Origin: Candidatus Eiseniibacteriota bacterium
GTDB lineage: Bacteria > Eisenbacteria > RBG-16-71-46 > CAIMUX01
DNA: 64,000 bases
Direction of reading: 5' to 3'
Assembly: GCA_016712505.1 (NCBI GenBank)
Contig: JADJQY010000005.1
Coordinates: 1-64,000, forward strand
Shown: positions 56,164 through 64,000 of the stretch, one piece after another
Numbering within the stretch: the stretch's first letter is position 1
Layout of the letters: each line of letters begins with the position of its first letter
Notes under the pieces: model-generated
Database searches by the model: none
Told to the model about the DNA's origin: nothing
What the model saw: the letters and a program-made list of their open reading frames with translations, nothing else
Translations under genes and position numbers: made by a program

Positions 56164-56633
56164 GGAGCAACCCGCCGATCCTCGGCCGCGTCGCGGCAGG
56201 CGCGACACCGACCGATCAATTCGAGGTGATGGTTCGTCAGTTCGAATCCGTAGCGCTCGGCCACCGCCTCCTGCAAGACCTCGATCGCCTCGTACTGGAA
56301 CTCCACCACGGTCGAGCACTGTTCGCAGATCAAGTGATCATGGTGTTCCGCACCCAGGGCCCGCTCGTAGCGCATCTCCCCCGAGCTCAGGCAGGTTCGC
56401 CGCAGGATGCCCGCCGCGCAGAGCACCGGCAGATTGCGGTAAATCGTGGCGAGCGACGCTCGATACCCCGCGCGCTTGAGCGCGGAGAGGACCTCGTCCG
56501 GTCCGAAGTGCCCAGGAATTCCGAGCACGCAATCGAGCAGTTCCTCCCGCTCCGAGGTACGCCGCAGCCCGCGCTCCCGCAAGTAGAGGTCGAGCCGCTG
56601 TCGCGCCGCCCGGTGGATCGCCGCCTTGGTCAT
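56160..56633 (-). CDS. fur: Fur-family ferric uptake regulator
   Basis: A 157-residue Fur protein: winged-helix RGLRRTSEREELLDCVLGI, SALKRAGYRASLATIYRNLP, then the metal domain YERALGAEHHDHLICEQCST, FQYEAIEVLQEAVAERYGFE, LTNHHLELIGRCRACRD. Zinc cysteines are CEQC and CRAC, and the HHDH and Glu ligands of the regulatory site are present. It heads the heme locus. A near-perfect palindrome overlaps its leader, suggesting autoregulation. Confidence 0.93.
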   Translation of the reverse strand: MTKAAIHRAARQRLDLYLRERGLRRTSEREELLDCVLGIPGHFGPDEVLSALKRAGYRASLATIYRNLPVLCAAGILRRTCLSSGEMRYERALGAEHHDHLICEQCSTVVEFQYEAIEVLQEAVAERYGFELTNHHLELIGRCRACRDAAEDRRVAP

Positions 56634-56645
56634 GCCGTCTCCTTG

Positions 56646-56661
56646 TTGCGAACGTTTGCAA
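56646..56661. promoter_or_regulatory. Palindrome in the fur leader, candidate operator
   Basis: TTGCGAACGTTTGCAA, a 16-base inverted repeat with a single mismatched pair, centred about 20 bases before the fur start. It differs from the classical Fur box but resembles TTGC-GCAA half-sites used by some Fur-family regulators. Confidence 0.4.
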
Positions 56662-56692
56662 TATGAGCCAGGGCGACTCTCCCGTCAATCCG

Positions 56693-56723
56693 AAAAATCG
56701 CCACCCCGATAAGAGAGTGGCGA
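56693..56723 (-). terminator. Rho-independent terminator of the ABC-F gene
   Basis: On the minus strand TCGCCAC pairs with GTGGCGA and is followed by TTTTT; it lies 34-64 bases behind the ABC-F stop. Confidence 0.85.
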
Positions 56724-56756
56724 TTCCGATTCAATTCACTTCTCAACAACGAACGA

Positions 56757-58646
56757 CTACTCGCTGGCCAGCACCCACTCCTCCATCGTCGCCTCGAGCT
56801 TCTGGGTCAGTTCGCGGTACTCGGTGAGGTAGAAGTTCGATTTCTCGGCGTCGCGGTAGAAGTCGTCGCGCGCCAGCAAGGCTTCGAGCTTCTCCTTCCG
56901 CTCCTCGAGCGTGGCGATCTCCTGTTCGAGCTCGCGCAGACGCTTGGCATTCGACTTCTTCGACTTGGGGTCGGGGGCGGCGTCGGGCTTGGGCGTGGCG
57001 GCAGGGACGGGGCGGCCGTTGTCCGCCGGTGAAGGCTGGGCGAGGAGCCCCTTCTTGTAGAGGAAGCTCTCGTAGTCGCCGGGATGATCGAGCAGGCGCC
57101 CGCCGCCGACCTCGATCACGCGGGTGGCGAGTCCCTCGATGAAGGCACGGTCGTGGGAAACGAAGACGCAGGTTCCCTCGAACTCGCGGAGCGCGTGGAG
57201 CAACACCTCCTGGGCGGCGATGTCGAGGTGGTTGGTCGGCTCGTCGAGCAGGATGACGTTCGAGGGTTCCATCAGCATCATGGCCAGGGCGAGACGGCTG
57301 CGCTCCCCCCCGGAGAGGACGCCGATACGCTTGTCCACATCGTCACCGGTGAAGAGGAACGCGCCGAGCAGGCCGCGGAGCTTGGGAATGTAGTTCATCG
57401 GGCAGAGGCTCTGGGCGTAGTCGAGGATCGTGCGGTCGCCGGGAAGCTGGTCGGCCGCATCCTGCGCGAAGTGATCGCTCGAGACCTTGTGACCTTCGCG
57501 CCGCTCCCCTTCAAACGGTTCAGTGCCGGCCAGGATGCGCATCAGGGTCGACTTCCCCGCCCCGTTCGGCCCCACCAGGGCGACCTTCTGTCCGCGTTCG
57601 AGCATCAGATCGACCCCGCTGAAGACGACCAGATCGTCGTACGCCTTCCGCACTCCGGAGAGTTCCAGCACCACCCGCCCGGTGCGATCGGGCTGGGGGA
57701 ACTGGAAGCGGATCGCCTTCGCCGGCGGGGGTGGCATCTCGAGCCGGTCCATCTTCTCCAGCATCTTGATGCGTGACTGCACCTGGGTCGCCTTGGTGTT
57801 CTTCGCCCGGAAGCGGTTGATGAACAGCTCGACCCGCTTGATCTCCTCCTGCTGTCGCTCGTAGGCCTTCCGCGCGTCCTCGTAGCGACGCTCGCGCTCC
57901 TCCAGGAACTGGCTGTAGTTGCAGGCGTAGTCGGTCATTCGCTTCTGCATGATGTCGGTGATGCGATTGACCGTGACATCGAGGAAGTAGCGGTCGTGCG
58001 AGACCAGGAGTACGCCGCCCGGATACTCGCGGAGAAACCCTTCGAGCCACTCGCGCGCCTCGATGTCGAGGAAGTTGGTCGGCTCGTCGAGGAGTAGCAC
58101 CTCTGGACGCTGGAGCAGGATGCGCGCGAGGGCCACCCGCATCTGCCACCCGCCGGAGAGGAGCGGGGTCGGCTTCTCGAACTCTGCCGGGGCGAAGCCG
58201 AGTCCGCGCAGCACCAGATCGACCTGTCGATCGATGTCGTAACCGCCGCGTCGCCGGTACTCTTCCTCCAGGGCGTCAATCTTGTGCAGGATCGCTTCGG
58301 CCTCGGCCGGGGCCAGTCCTCCGCGCTCGAGGTCGCGCTCGAGGGCACTCTTCTCGTCGTGGAGCGCGAGTACCTCGGCGAAGGCGCCCCGGGCCTCGGC
58401 CCAGACCGACTCGGTGCCGCGGTAGTAGCCGGTTTGGGGGAGGTAGCCCAGGCGCTGCCCCTTCGGCATCTCGATCCGTCCCTCGTCCGGCGCCTCCACC
58501 CCGGCCAGGATCTTGAGCCAGGACGACTTGCCCGAGCCGTTGGGGCCGACCAGACCGCAACGGTCGCGTTCCCCGAGAAACCAGTCCACCCCCTCGAACA
58601 GGGTGCGGCCTCCATATGTCCTGGTCACTCCGGTCGCCCGAATCAT
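56757..58646 (-). CDS. ABC-F family ATPase (Uup/EttA-like)
   Basis: 629 residues with two ABC domains and no membrane segment. Domain 1: LVGPNGSGKSSWLKILAG, LSGGWQMRVALARIL, VLLLDEPTNFLDIEAREWL. Linker: a charged helix pair (FLEERERRYEDARKAYERQQ to ATQVQSRIKMLEKMDRLEMP) is the P-site interaction arm. Domain 2: LVGPNGAGKSTLMRILAG, LSGGERSRLALAMML, ILLDEPTNHLDIAAQEVL. The C-terminal 90 residues are a Pro-rich linker and a coiled coil (RLRELEQEIATLEERKEKLE), as in Uup. ABC-F proteins act on the ribosome. Confidence 0.93.
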   Translation of the reverse strand: MIRATGVTRTYGGRTLFEGVDWFLGERDRCGLVGPNGSGKSSWLKILAGVEAPDEGRIEMPKGQRLGYLPQTGYYRGTESVWAEARGAFAEVLALHDEKSALERDLERGGLAPAEAEAILHKIDALEEEYRRRGGYDIDRQVDLVLRGLGFAPAEFEKPTPLLSGGWQMRVALARILLQRPEVLLLDEPTNFLDIEAREWLEGFLREYPGGVLLVSHDRYFLDVTVNRITDIMQKRMTDYACNYSQFLEERERRYEDARKAYERQQEEIKRVELFINRFRAKNTKATQVQSRIKMLEKMDRLEMPPPPAKAIRFQFPQPDRTGRVVLELSGVRKAYDDLVVFSGVDLMLERGQKVALVGPNGAGKSTLMRILAGTEPFEGERREGHKVSSDHFAQDAADQLPGDRTILDYAQSLCPMNYIPKLRGLLGAFLFTGDDVDKRIGVLSGGERSRLALAMMLMEPSNVILLDEPTNHLDIAAQEVLLHALREFEGTCVFVSHDRAFIEGLATRVIEVGGGRLLDHPGDYESFLYKKGLLAQPSPADNGRPVPAATPKPDAAPDPKSKKSNAKRLRELEQEIATLEERKEKLEALLARDDFYRDAEKSNFYLTEYRELTQKLEATMEEWVLASE

Positions 58647-58759
58647 TCTGTCTCCCCGTCCTTTTGGCCCACGCCAGCCGCCCTCTGGGCGGAGTTCGAT
58701 CCCTCTGCTAGACTAGGTCCACGACGATTGTACCCGCCGCCCGGCAGCGGAGGAGATTC

Positions 58760-60904
58760 ATGCACCCGACATCACGCCGAAGTTCCGGATTGTATGGCCG
58801 AAGCGCGTCCGCCTTCACGCCCCTTCTCGCGGCGCTGGCGATCTCCACTCCGGCCTGGGGCGGGACCGCGACCGACGAGTTCGCGGCGGAGCTCGACGCG
58901 GCGCGACGGACCGATGCGGTGGCCCCGCGCGGCTCCGCGGCTGCGACCCCCATCTCAGGCGTCATCACGCTCCGCGCGCAGGTGAGCATCCCGGAGCTCG
59001 AGCGCGCGATGTCGGAGAGGGGGATCCGGAGCCGCTGGCGCCGCCACGAGTTCGTCGTACGGCAGGCCCAGGAGCTGGCCGCGCGCACTCAGCCTCCGGT
59101 GCTCCGGGCGCTCGAAGCGGAGCGCGCCGCCGGCTCACTGCTCGAACTGGAGAGCTTCTGGGTGACCAACGCGATCGTCGCCACGGCGACCCCCGCCGCC
59201 TGGTCGCGCATCCTCGCCCTGCCGGAGATCGATCGCGTGCACCAGAACCACGAGGTGACACTGCGCACCGGGAGGTTGGTCGATGGCAGCCTGGACCTCC
59301 CCCGGGAAGACCGCTCCCCCGGAGGCGGGGCGGGGCTGCACACCGCTCCGATCGCCAACGAGAACGCGCTCCTCTGCATCAACGTCCAGCCGGCCTGGGA
59401 CGCGGGCTGGACCGGCCTCGGGCGGCTGGTCTGCAGCTTCGATTCGGGCGCGGATGGAACCCACCCGGCCTTCGCCTCGCGCTGGCGCGGGCTCGACGTG
59501 GGAGTCGACTGGAGCCACGCCTGGCGCGATCCCTACAACAACACGCAGTTCCCCACCGATTCGAACTGGCACGGGACCGGCGTCCTCGGCGTGATGTGCG
59601 CCGCCCCGCCCGACACCGTCCCGATCGGCGTGGCCTACGAAGCGAAGTGGATCGCGGCCCGCACCTGCTGCGCGCAGTACAACGTGCAGAAGATCCTCGA
59701 CAACTACCAGTGGGCGATCGATCCCGATGGCAACCCCTCGACGATCGAAGATGTGCCCGACGTGATCAACAACTCCTGGGGCACGGGCGCCAACTGCGAC
59801 CAGACCTACTGGAACGCGATCGACCTGGTCGAGGCGGCCGGGGTCGTCAACGTGATCGCGGTCGACAACAGCGGCCCTTCGCCCGCCTCGGTCAACAGCC
59901 CGGAGAGCCGCGCGACCACGCCGTACAGCAACTTCAGCGTGGGAAACGTCGATCCGAACACTCCGGGCTTCCCGATCGCCAACACCAGCGGGCGCGGTCC
60001 CTCCCCCTGCGACTTCTTCTCGATCAAGCCGGAGGTCACCGCGCCGGGCTACTTCGTACGGATCACCTACCCGAACGGCGGCTACGCGGTGGGGATCGGT
60101 ACGTCCTTCGCCGCCCCGCACGTTTCGGGAGCGATCGCGGTGCTCCGCCAGGTCAATCCCAGCCTCTCGGTCGATCAGTTGAAGGAGACCTTGATGGTCA
60201 CTTCGCTCGATCGTGGGGACGTGGGTGAGGACAACACCTATGGATGGGGCGTGATCGATCTCGGGGCCGCGGTCTCCTATGTCGAGGCGAACTTCCCCTG
60301 GGCACCGGTGCCGCTCAACCTGGTCGGGCAGGTGTTGAATGGTCACGACATCGAACTCAACTGGTCGCCGCCGGAGGACGTGAACCCCGCGAATCCGCTG
60401 GTCGGGTTCCGCATCTACCGGCAGATCGACCCGCTCCCCTACCCGGAGATGCCGCTGGCCGAGCTCCCGTTCTTCCCGCTGACCTTCACCGACCTGGACG
60501 TCGCCGATGGGCTCTATCGCTACCTCGTCACCGCGGTCTACCAGGATGGCCGAGAGAGCGAGCCGTCGAACGAGGTGGTCGAGTTTGTCGAGGACCCGGC
60601 AGCGGTCGGCGATGGGCTGATCGAGGCGCCGCATCCGCTCATCGCTTCTCCCAATCCGTCGCGCGGAACGACCGAGTTGCGCTACCTGGCCCGGGGGGGC
60701 GCGCCGACCACGCTGCAAATCTATGACGCCACGGGAAAGCGGGTGCGCCGCCTCCTCTCCGGCGCCCGTCTGGACGGAGGCGAACAGCGCTTCGCCTGGG
60801 ATGGCCGAAGCGACTCCGGCCTCCCCCTGCCGGCCGGAACCTACTTCGCCGCAGTCGGCGAGGGCGACGCCCGGGGCGCCTGCCGGATCACCCTGCTGCG
60901 TTGA
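58760..60904 (+). CDS. Secreted S8 subtilisin-like protease with C-terminal sorting module
   Basis: Start at 58,760 behind GGAGGAG. Signal peptide (LLAALAISTPAWGG), an inhibitor-like propeptide (about 60-170), then the catalytic triad: Asp228 in VCSFDSGADGTHPAF, His271 in SNWHGTGVLGVM, and Ser449 in GTSFAAPHVSGAI, with VINNSWGTGANCD as the oxyanion Asn region. A fibronectin-like module (IELNWSPPEDVNPANPLVGF) and a FlgD-like terminal module (TTLQIYDATGKRVRRLLS, FAWDGRSDSGLPLPAGTYFA) ending ITLLR follow. It is intact, unlike the homologue near 9 kb. Confidence 0.93.
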   Translation: MHPTSRRSSGLYGRSASAFTPLLAALAISTPAWGGTATDEFAAELDAARRTDAVAPRGSAAATPISGVITLRAQVSIPELERAMSERGIRSRWRRHEFVVRQAQELAARTQPPVLRALEAERAAGSLLELESFWVTNAIVATATPAAWSRILALPEIDRVHQNHEVTLRTGRLVDGSLDLPREDRSPGGGAGLHTAPIANENALLCINVQPAWDAGWTGLGRLVCSFDSGADGTHPAFASRWRGLDVGVDWSHAWRDPYNNTQFPTDSNWHGTGVLGVMCAAPPDTVPIGVAYEAKWIAARTCCAQYNVQKILDNYQWAIDPDGNPSTIEDVPDVINNSWGTGANCDQTYWNAIDLVEAAGVVNVIAVDNSGPSPASVNSPESRATTPYSNFSVGNVDPNTPGFPIANTSGRGPSPCDFFSIKPEVTAPGYFVRITYPNGGYAVGIGTSFAAPHVSGAIAVLRQVNPSLSVDQLKETLMVTSLDRGDVGEDNTYGWGVIDLGAAVSYVEANFPWAPVPLNLVGQVLNGHDIELNWSPPEDVNPANPLVGFRIYRQIDPLPYPEMPLAELPFFPLTFTDLDVADGLYRYLVTAVYQDGRESEPSNEVVEFVEDPAAVGDGLIEAPHPLIASPNPSRGTTELRYLARGGAPTTLQIYDATGKRVRRLLSGARLDGGEQRFAWDGRSDSGLPLPAGTYFAAVGEGDARGACRITLLR

Positions 60905-60937
60905 CCTCCCGGTCTCACCCTGGCCCGAATGCAGCCG

Positions 60938-60971
60938 GAAGGCCTCGTCGAGGGAGACTCGCGGGGCCTTC
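60938..60971 (+). terminator. GC-rich hairpin behind the S8 protease gene
   Basis: GAAGGCC (60,938-60,944) pairs with GGCCTTC (60,965-60,971). There is no strong T run, so termination efficiency is uncertain. Confidence 0.45.
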
Positions 60972-61029
60972 GGTGTTCACGACTGGGGCGCTCGAGGTGA
61001 CCGATTCCGCTCCGGGGCCGGAACCCGCG

Positions 61030-61059
61030 TTGACCCGCGAAATTCACGCTCCCTATACT
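61030..61059 (+). promoter_or_regulatory. Candidate sigma-70 promoter of the DUF1573 gene
   Basis: TTGACC (61,030-61,035), 18-base spacer, TATACT (61,054-61,059), 50 bases before the start codon. Confidence 0.6.
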
Positions 61060-61108
61060 GCCGCTTCGTCCATGTTCGAATCCTGGTTCCGGAGGAGGAT
61101 TGCGCTCG

Positions 61109-62182
61109 ATGAAGTCTGAACTCACGATGACCCACGGCAGCCGGCGACCGGAGCGCGGTCGGCTCTCCACCCCTGCCGTCAGGAGTGCAGCCGCCGGCCG
61201 GGTGGCCGCCTGCCTGCTGGCTGCGATCCTCGGACTGGGTGGGGCGGCCGAGGCCCAACTCAACTCCGGTCCGATGATCCGCCTGGCCGAACGAACCTGG
61301 GATTTCGGCGTGATCGACCAGGCCGGGCACTTCACCCACAAGTTTCGCCTGAGCAACAGCGGGACGGCCGAACTGGCGATCAAGAAACTCGAGTCGTCCT
61401 GCGGCTGCACCGCCGCGCTGGCCAGCGACTCGCTCATCGCTCCGGGCGAGTCGACCGAGATCGAGCTGACCTTCAGCTCCAAGGACTTCGAGGGGCCGCA
61501 GACCAAGTTCGTCGCGGTCTACACCAACGATCCGGCCGAGCCGCGCCTCGACCTGGTCCTGAAGGCGTTCGTCCGTCCCTTCGTGCGGGTGACCGAGCGC
61601 CAGCTCGATTTCACCGAAGTGCGGCGCGGCGACCCCGGGCTGGTCTCGACCGTGCTCAAGGCAGAGAAGGGCTCCGGCTTCAAGGTGACCAAGGTCGAGG
61701 GGGGCGAGGAGTACGTGGATTGGAAGATCGTTCCGATGACCGCCCCCGACAGCCTGGCCTTCCGGATCGAGGGACGGGTCAAGCCAACCGCCCCGCTCGG
61801 TCGCTTCAATCAGCGGATCGCGGTCACGCTGGTGCACCCGCACCGCGAGACCGAATCGTTCGCGGTGCGCGGACACGTCTACAGCTACTTCCGACCGGAG
61901 AAGTACACCATCAACTTCAACACGGTGAAGTCGGGCAAGGACCAGGAGCGCGCACTCGAACTGGTCGCCGATGGATCGAAGCCGTACCGCCTCCTCGATG
62001 CGATCCCATCGGCCCCCTACCTCACGGCGCGGATCGAACCGCTCGGCACCGGGTACAAGCTGGTCGTTCTCCTCGACGTGCCCGACACCGTGGGCTCGTT
62101 CAAGGACACGGTGACGGTCAAGACCACCGATCCCGACGAGCCGGAGATCCAGATCGCGGTCAACTCCAAGATCCGTCCGTAG
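61109..62182 (+). CDS. Secreted DUF1573-domain protein
   Basis: Start at 61,109 with GGAGGAGG ten bases upstream. After a signal peptide (VAACLLAAILGLGGAAEA) the DUF1573 Ig-like module is clear: RTWDFGVIDQAGHFTHKFRL, NSGTAELAIKKLESSCGCTA, and APGESTEIELTFSSKDFEG, with the conserved Cys-Gly-Cys. Two further Ig-like repeats follow (VRVTERQLDFTEVRRGDPG, YTINFNTVKSGKDQERALEL). Such proteins are exported and structural; the exact role is unknown. Confidence 0.85.
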   Translation: MKSELTMTHGSRRPERGRLSTPAVRSAAAGRVAACLLAAILGLGGAAEAQLNSGPMIRLAERTWDFGVIDQAGHFTHKFRLSNSGTAELAIKKLESSCGCTAALASDSLIAPGESTEIELTFSSKDFEGPQTKFVAVYTNDPAEPRLDLVLKAFVRPFVRVTERQLDFTEVRRGDPGLVSTVLKAEKGSGFKVTKVEGGEEYVDWKIVPMTAPDSLAFRIEGRVKPTAPLGRFNQRIAVTLVHPHRETESFAVRGHVYSYFRPEKYTINFNTVKSGKDQERALELVADGSKPYRLLDAIPSAPYLTARIEPLGTGYKLVVLLDVPDTVGSFKDTVTVKTTDPDEPEIQIAVNSKIRP

Positions 62183-62212
62183 CCCGACACACCTCCTGAG
62201 GAGCGCTCGCTC

Positions 62213-63262
62213 CTAGCGGGGCGCCAGCGTCGGCGCGACTCGCGCGAATGCCGATGTCGCGTGCCTGATCGCGGCGTCGTCCAGATCGAGATGGGTGATC
62301 AAGCGGATCCCGCGCGGGCCGAAGGCAACCGCCAGAACTCCCTCGGCGCGCAGTGCATCGAGCCAGCGAGCCGGGGGCGGAGCTTCCGGAGTCAGCTCCA
62401 GGATGACGATGTTGGTTTCGACCGATGCCGGATCGATGCAGAGCCCGGGCAAATCGGCCAGAGCCTCGGCCAGGCGCCGCGCGCGGGCATGATCCTCCGC
62501 CAGCCGCTCGAAGTGATGTTCCAGCGCGTGGAGCGCCCCCGCGGCCAGGATCCCCACCTGACGCATTCCGCCCCCGAGCTTCTTCCGCACCCGCCGCGCC
62601 TCGGCGATGAAGGCCCGACTCCCGCTCAACACCGAGCCGACCGGCGCGCCCAGTCCCTTGGAGAAGCAGACCGAGATGGAGTCGAAGGGATGCGCCAGTT
62701 CAGCCAGCGGACGACCGGTGGCGATAGCGGCGTTCCAGAGGCGAGCTCCGTCCAGATGGGTGGCGAGCCCGCGCTCGTGGGCCAGCGCGCAGAGGTCGTC
62801 CAGAGCTGCCTGGGGCAACACGCGCCCCCCGCCCCGGTTGTGGGTGTTCTCGAAGGCGACCAAACGGCTGCGTGGATAGTGGGCGTCGTCGGAGTGGAGC
62901 ACCTCCTCGAGCTGCCGTCGGTCGAACAGGCCGCGCGTGCCGACCAGGGGTAGACACTGCACCCCGGCGAGGAACGCCGGGGCTCCCCCCTCGTAGAGAA
63001 AGATGTGGGCCGTCGCCTCCAGGATCACCTCGTCTCCCGGGCGGGTGTGGACGCATACCGCGATCTCGTTCCCCATGGTGCCACTCGGCACGAACAGCCC
63101 CGCCTCCTGCCCCAGGCGAGCGGCCACCTGCTCCTCGAGCAGGCGTACCGTCGGGTCCTCGCCAAAGACGTCGTCCCCCACCTCGGCTCCGGCCATGGCC
63201 TGACGCATCGCCGGCGTGGGTCGGGTAATGGTGTCACTCCGAAAATCAGCCGCGCCCGTCAT
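62213..63262 (-). CDS. ltaE: Low-specificity L-threonine aldolase
   Basis: A 349-residue fold-type I PLP enzyme: DFRSDTITRPTPAMRQAMAG, GDDVFGEDPTVRLLEEQVA, GLFVPSGTMGNEIAVCVHT, AHIFLYEGGAPAFLAGVQ, LDGARLWNAAIATGRPLAEL and SISVCFSKGLGAPVGSVLSG with the PLP lysine. It splits L-threonine or allo-threonine to glycine and acetaldehyde. The start overlaps the stop of the upstream aminotransferase (ATGA), so the two are coupled. Confidence 0.94.
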   Translation of the reverse strand: MTGAADFRSDTITRPTPAMRQAMAGAEVGDDVFGEDPTVRLLEEQVAARLGQEAGLFVPSGTMGNEIAVCVHTRPGDEVILEATAHIFLYEGGAPAFLAGVQCLPLVGTRGLFDRRQLEEVLHSDDAHYPRSRLVAFENTHNRGGGRVLPQAALDDLCALAHERGLATHLDGARLWNAAIATGRPLAELAHPFDSISVCFSKGLGAPVGSVLSGSRAFIAEARRVRKKLGGGMRQVGILAAGALHALEHHFERLAEDHARARRLAEALADLPGLCIDPASVETNIVILELTPEAPPPARWLDALRAEGVLAVAFGPRGIRLITHLDLDDAAIRHATSAFARVAPTLAPR

Positions 63263-64000
63263 CCGTTCGCTCCTTCTCCCGCCGCAAGGTCATAGAGACG
63301 CTGGAGGCGACGGCGGAGCTCCGGCGCCACCTCCCCCACGGTGCCCCCGCCCACCGGCGCACCGTTCCAGGTCGTGACCGGCAGCACTTCCCAGGTCGTG
63401 CTGGTGAGGAAGATCTCGCTCGCCGCGGCGAGTCGATCCGGGCGCGCCCGCACCTCCCGGGTCTCGATCCAACCCTGGGCCGCGGCCAGGACCTTCGCCC
63501 GGGTGACGCCGTGGAGGATCCCCACCTCGACCGCCGGGGTCTCGAGCACGCCGCCCGAGACCCAGAACAGGTTCGACGAGGCCCCCTCGGCCAGATAACC
63601 GTCGATGCTCAGCATCACCCCTTCCACCGCGCCGACCAACCGCGCCTCGCGCCGCGCGAGCAGGTTGTTCAGCCAGTTGCCGGCCTTGATCGCGGGATCG
63701 AGGGCCGCCGGAGCGTTGCGCCGGATTCCGGCCAGGAGCGCCGCCACGCCGATCCGGTAGTCCTCCTCGGGCCGCAGCACCAGAGGATGCGCGGTCACCG
63801 CCCAGGTGTGCGGGTACGCGCGGATCTGATCGCGATCGGCCAGGCCGCGCGAGATCGTGACCCGGACCACCGCTTCGGTCAGGTCGTTCAGCGCGATCAG
63901 GCGAGCGGCCACCGTCGGCAGGTCGAGCCGATCCGGATCGAACTCGAAGTGCGCCAGCTCGATCGAGCGCCGCAGGCGCTCCCGATGCTCCGGCCAGAAG
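63259..64000 (-). CDS. Class IV PLP aminotransferase, 5' end outside window
   Basis: The frame stays open to the window edge (first visible residues FWPEHRERLRRSIELAHFEF), so the N-terminus is missing. LNDLTEAVVRVTISRGLADR, AIKAGNWLNNLLARREARLV with the likely PLP lysine, LSIDGYLAEGASSNLFWVSG, GILHGVTRAKVLAAAQGW and AASEIFLTSTTWEVLPVTTW are the class IV (branched-chain or D-amino acid transaminase, aminodeoxychorismate lyase) motifs. Which of the three reactions it performs cannot be settled from the sequence. Confidence 0.88.
   Translation of the reverse strand, partial: FWPEHRERLRRSIELAHFEFDPDRLDLPTVAARLIALNDLTEAVVRVTISRGLADRDQIRAYPHTWAVTAHPLVLRPEEDYRIGVAALLAGIRRNAPAALDPAIKAGNWLNNLLARREARLVGAVEGVMLSIDGYLAEGASSNLFWVSGGVLETPAVEVGILHGVTRAKVLAAAQGWIETREVRARPDRLAAASEIFLTSTTWEVLPVTTWNGAPVGGGTVGEVAPELRRRLQRLYDLAAGEGANG

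Overview
The window looks like a chromosomal piece of a high-GC, rod-shaped, diderm bacterium, probably an FCB-group candidate lineage of the Eisenbacteria type (inference). Reasons: a complete mreB-mreC-mreD-mrdA-rodA cell-shape operon, a TonB-dependent receptor, lipoproteins, a GWxTD-domain protein, and several secreted proteins that share a FlgD-like/T9SS-like C-terminal beta-sandwich ending in a short basic strand. UGA is a normal stop for several genes here (mreD, fur, hmuU and others).

Layout. 1-11,867: a poor or decayed stretch in which nearly every gene is broken by one-base indels (rng, comF, aroE, two TolB-like lipoproteins, an IS transposase remnant, an S8 protease). 11,868-17,640: elongasome operon on the minus strand. 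18,059-25,776: secreted and lipoprotein genes, proC, GWxTD protein, phosphofructokinase and a ClpB-like AAA+ protein whose catalytic motifs are degenerate. 26,012-31,921: the most interesting part, two paralogous secreted thioredoxin-fold proteins flanking a cysteine-rich secreted protein. Both paralogues carry an in-frame UGA at codon 41, exactly at the first redox position of a WUxxC motif, followed by a SECIS-like hairpin. They are best read as secreted selenoproteins. 31,996-32,760: 5' part of a group II intron directly behind the terminator of the second selenoprotein gene, running into an abnormal poly-G tract.

32,815-43,239: a nucleoside uptake and salvage locus. On the minus strand hpt, a solitary EutN/CcmL-type microcompartment vertex protein, a uridine kinase-thymidine kinase fusion, a BMP-type nucleoside ABC importer (binding protein, double ATPase, two permeases) and purine nucleoside phosphorylase; divergently, a nucleobase-type amidohydrolase and adenosine deaminase. 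43,592-46,920: nucleotidyltransferase, HAD hydrolase, OsmC protein and a spherulin-4-like secreted protein.

46,996-56,633: one minus-strand heme/iron locus reading fur, zinc-ribbon protein, TonB receptor, two secreted proteins, hmuT, hmuU, hmuV, hmuS, with translational overlaps tying an unknown secreted protein to hmuT. 56,757-64,000: ABC-F ATPase, secreted S8 protease, DUF1573 protein, threonine aldolase and a class IV aminotransferase that runs off the window. Isolated one-base homopolymer-type frameshifts in mrdA, proC and the first selenoprotein gene suggest residual consensus errors outside the bad first 11.8 kb as well.
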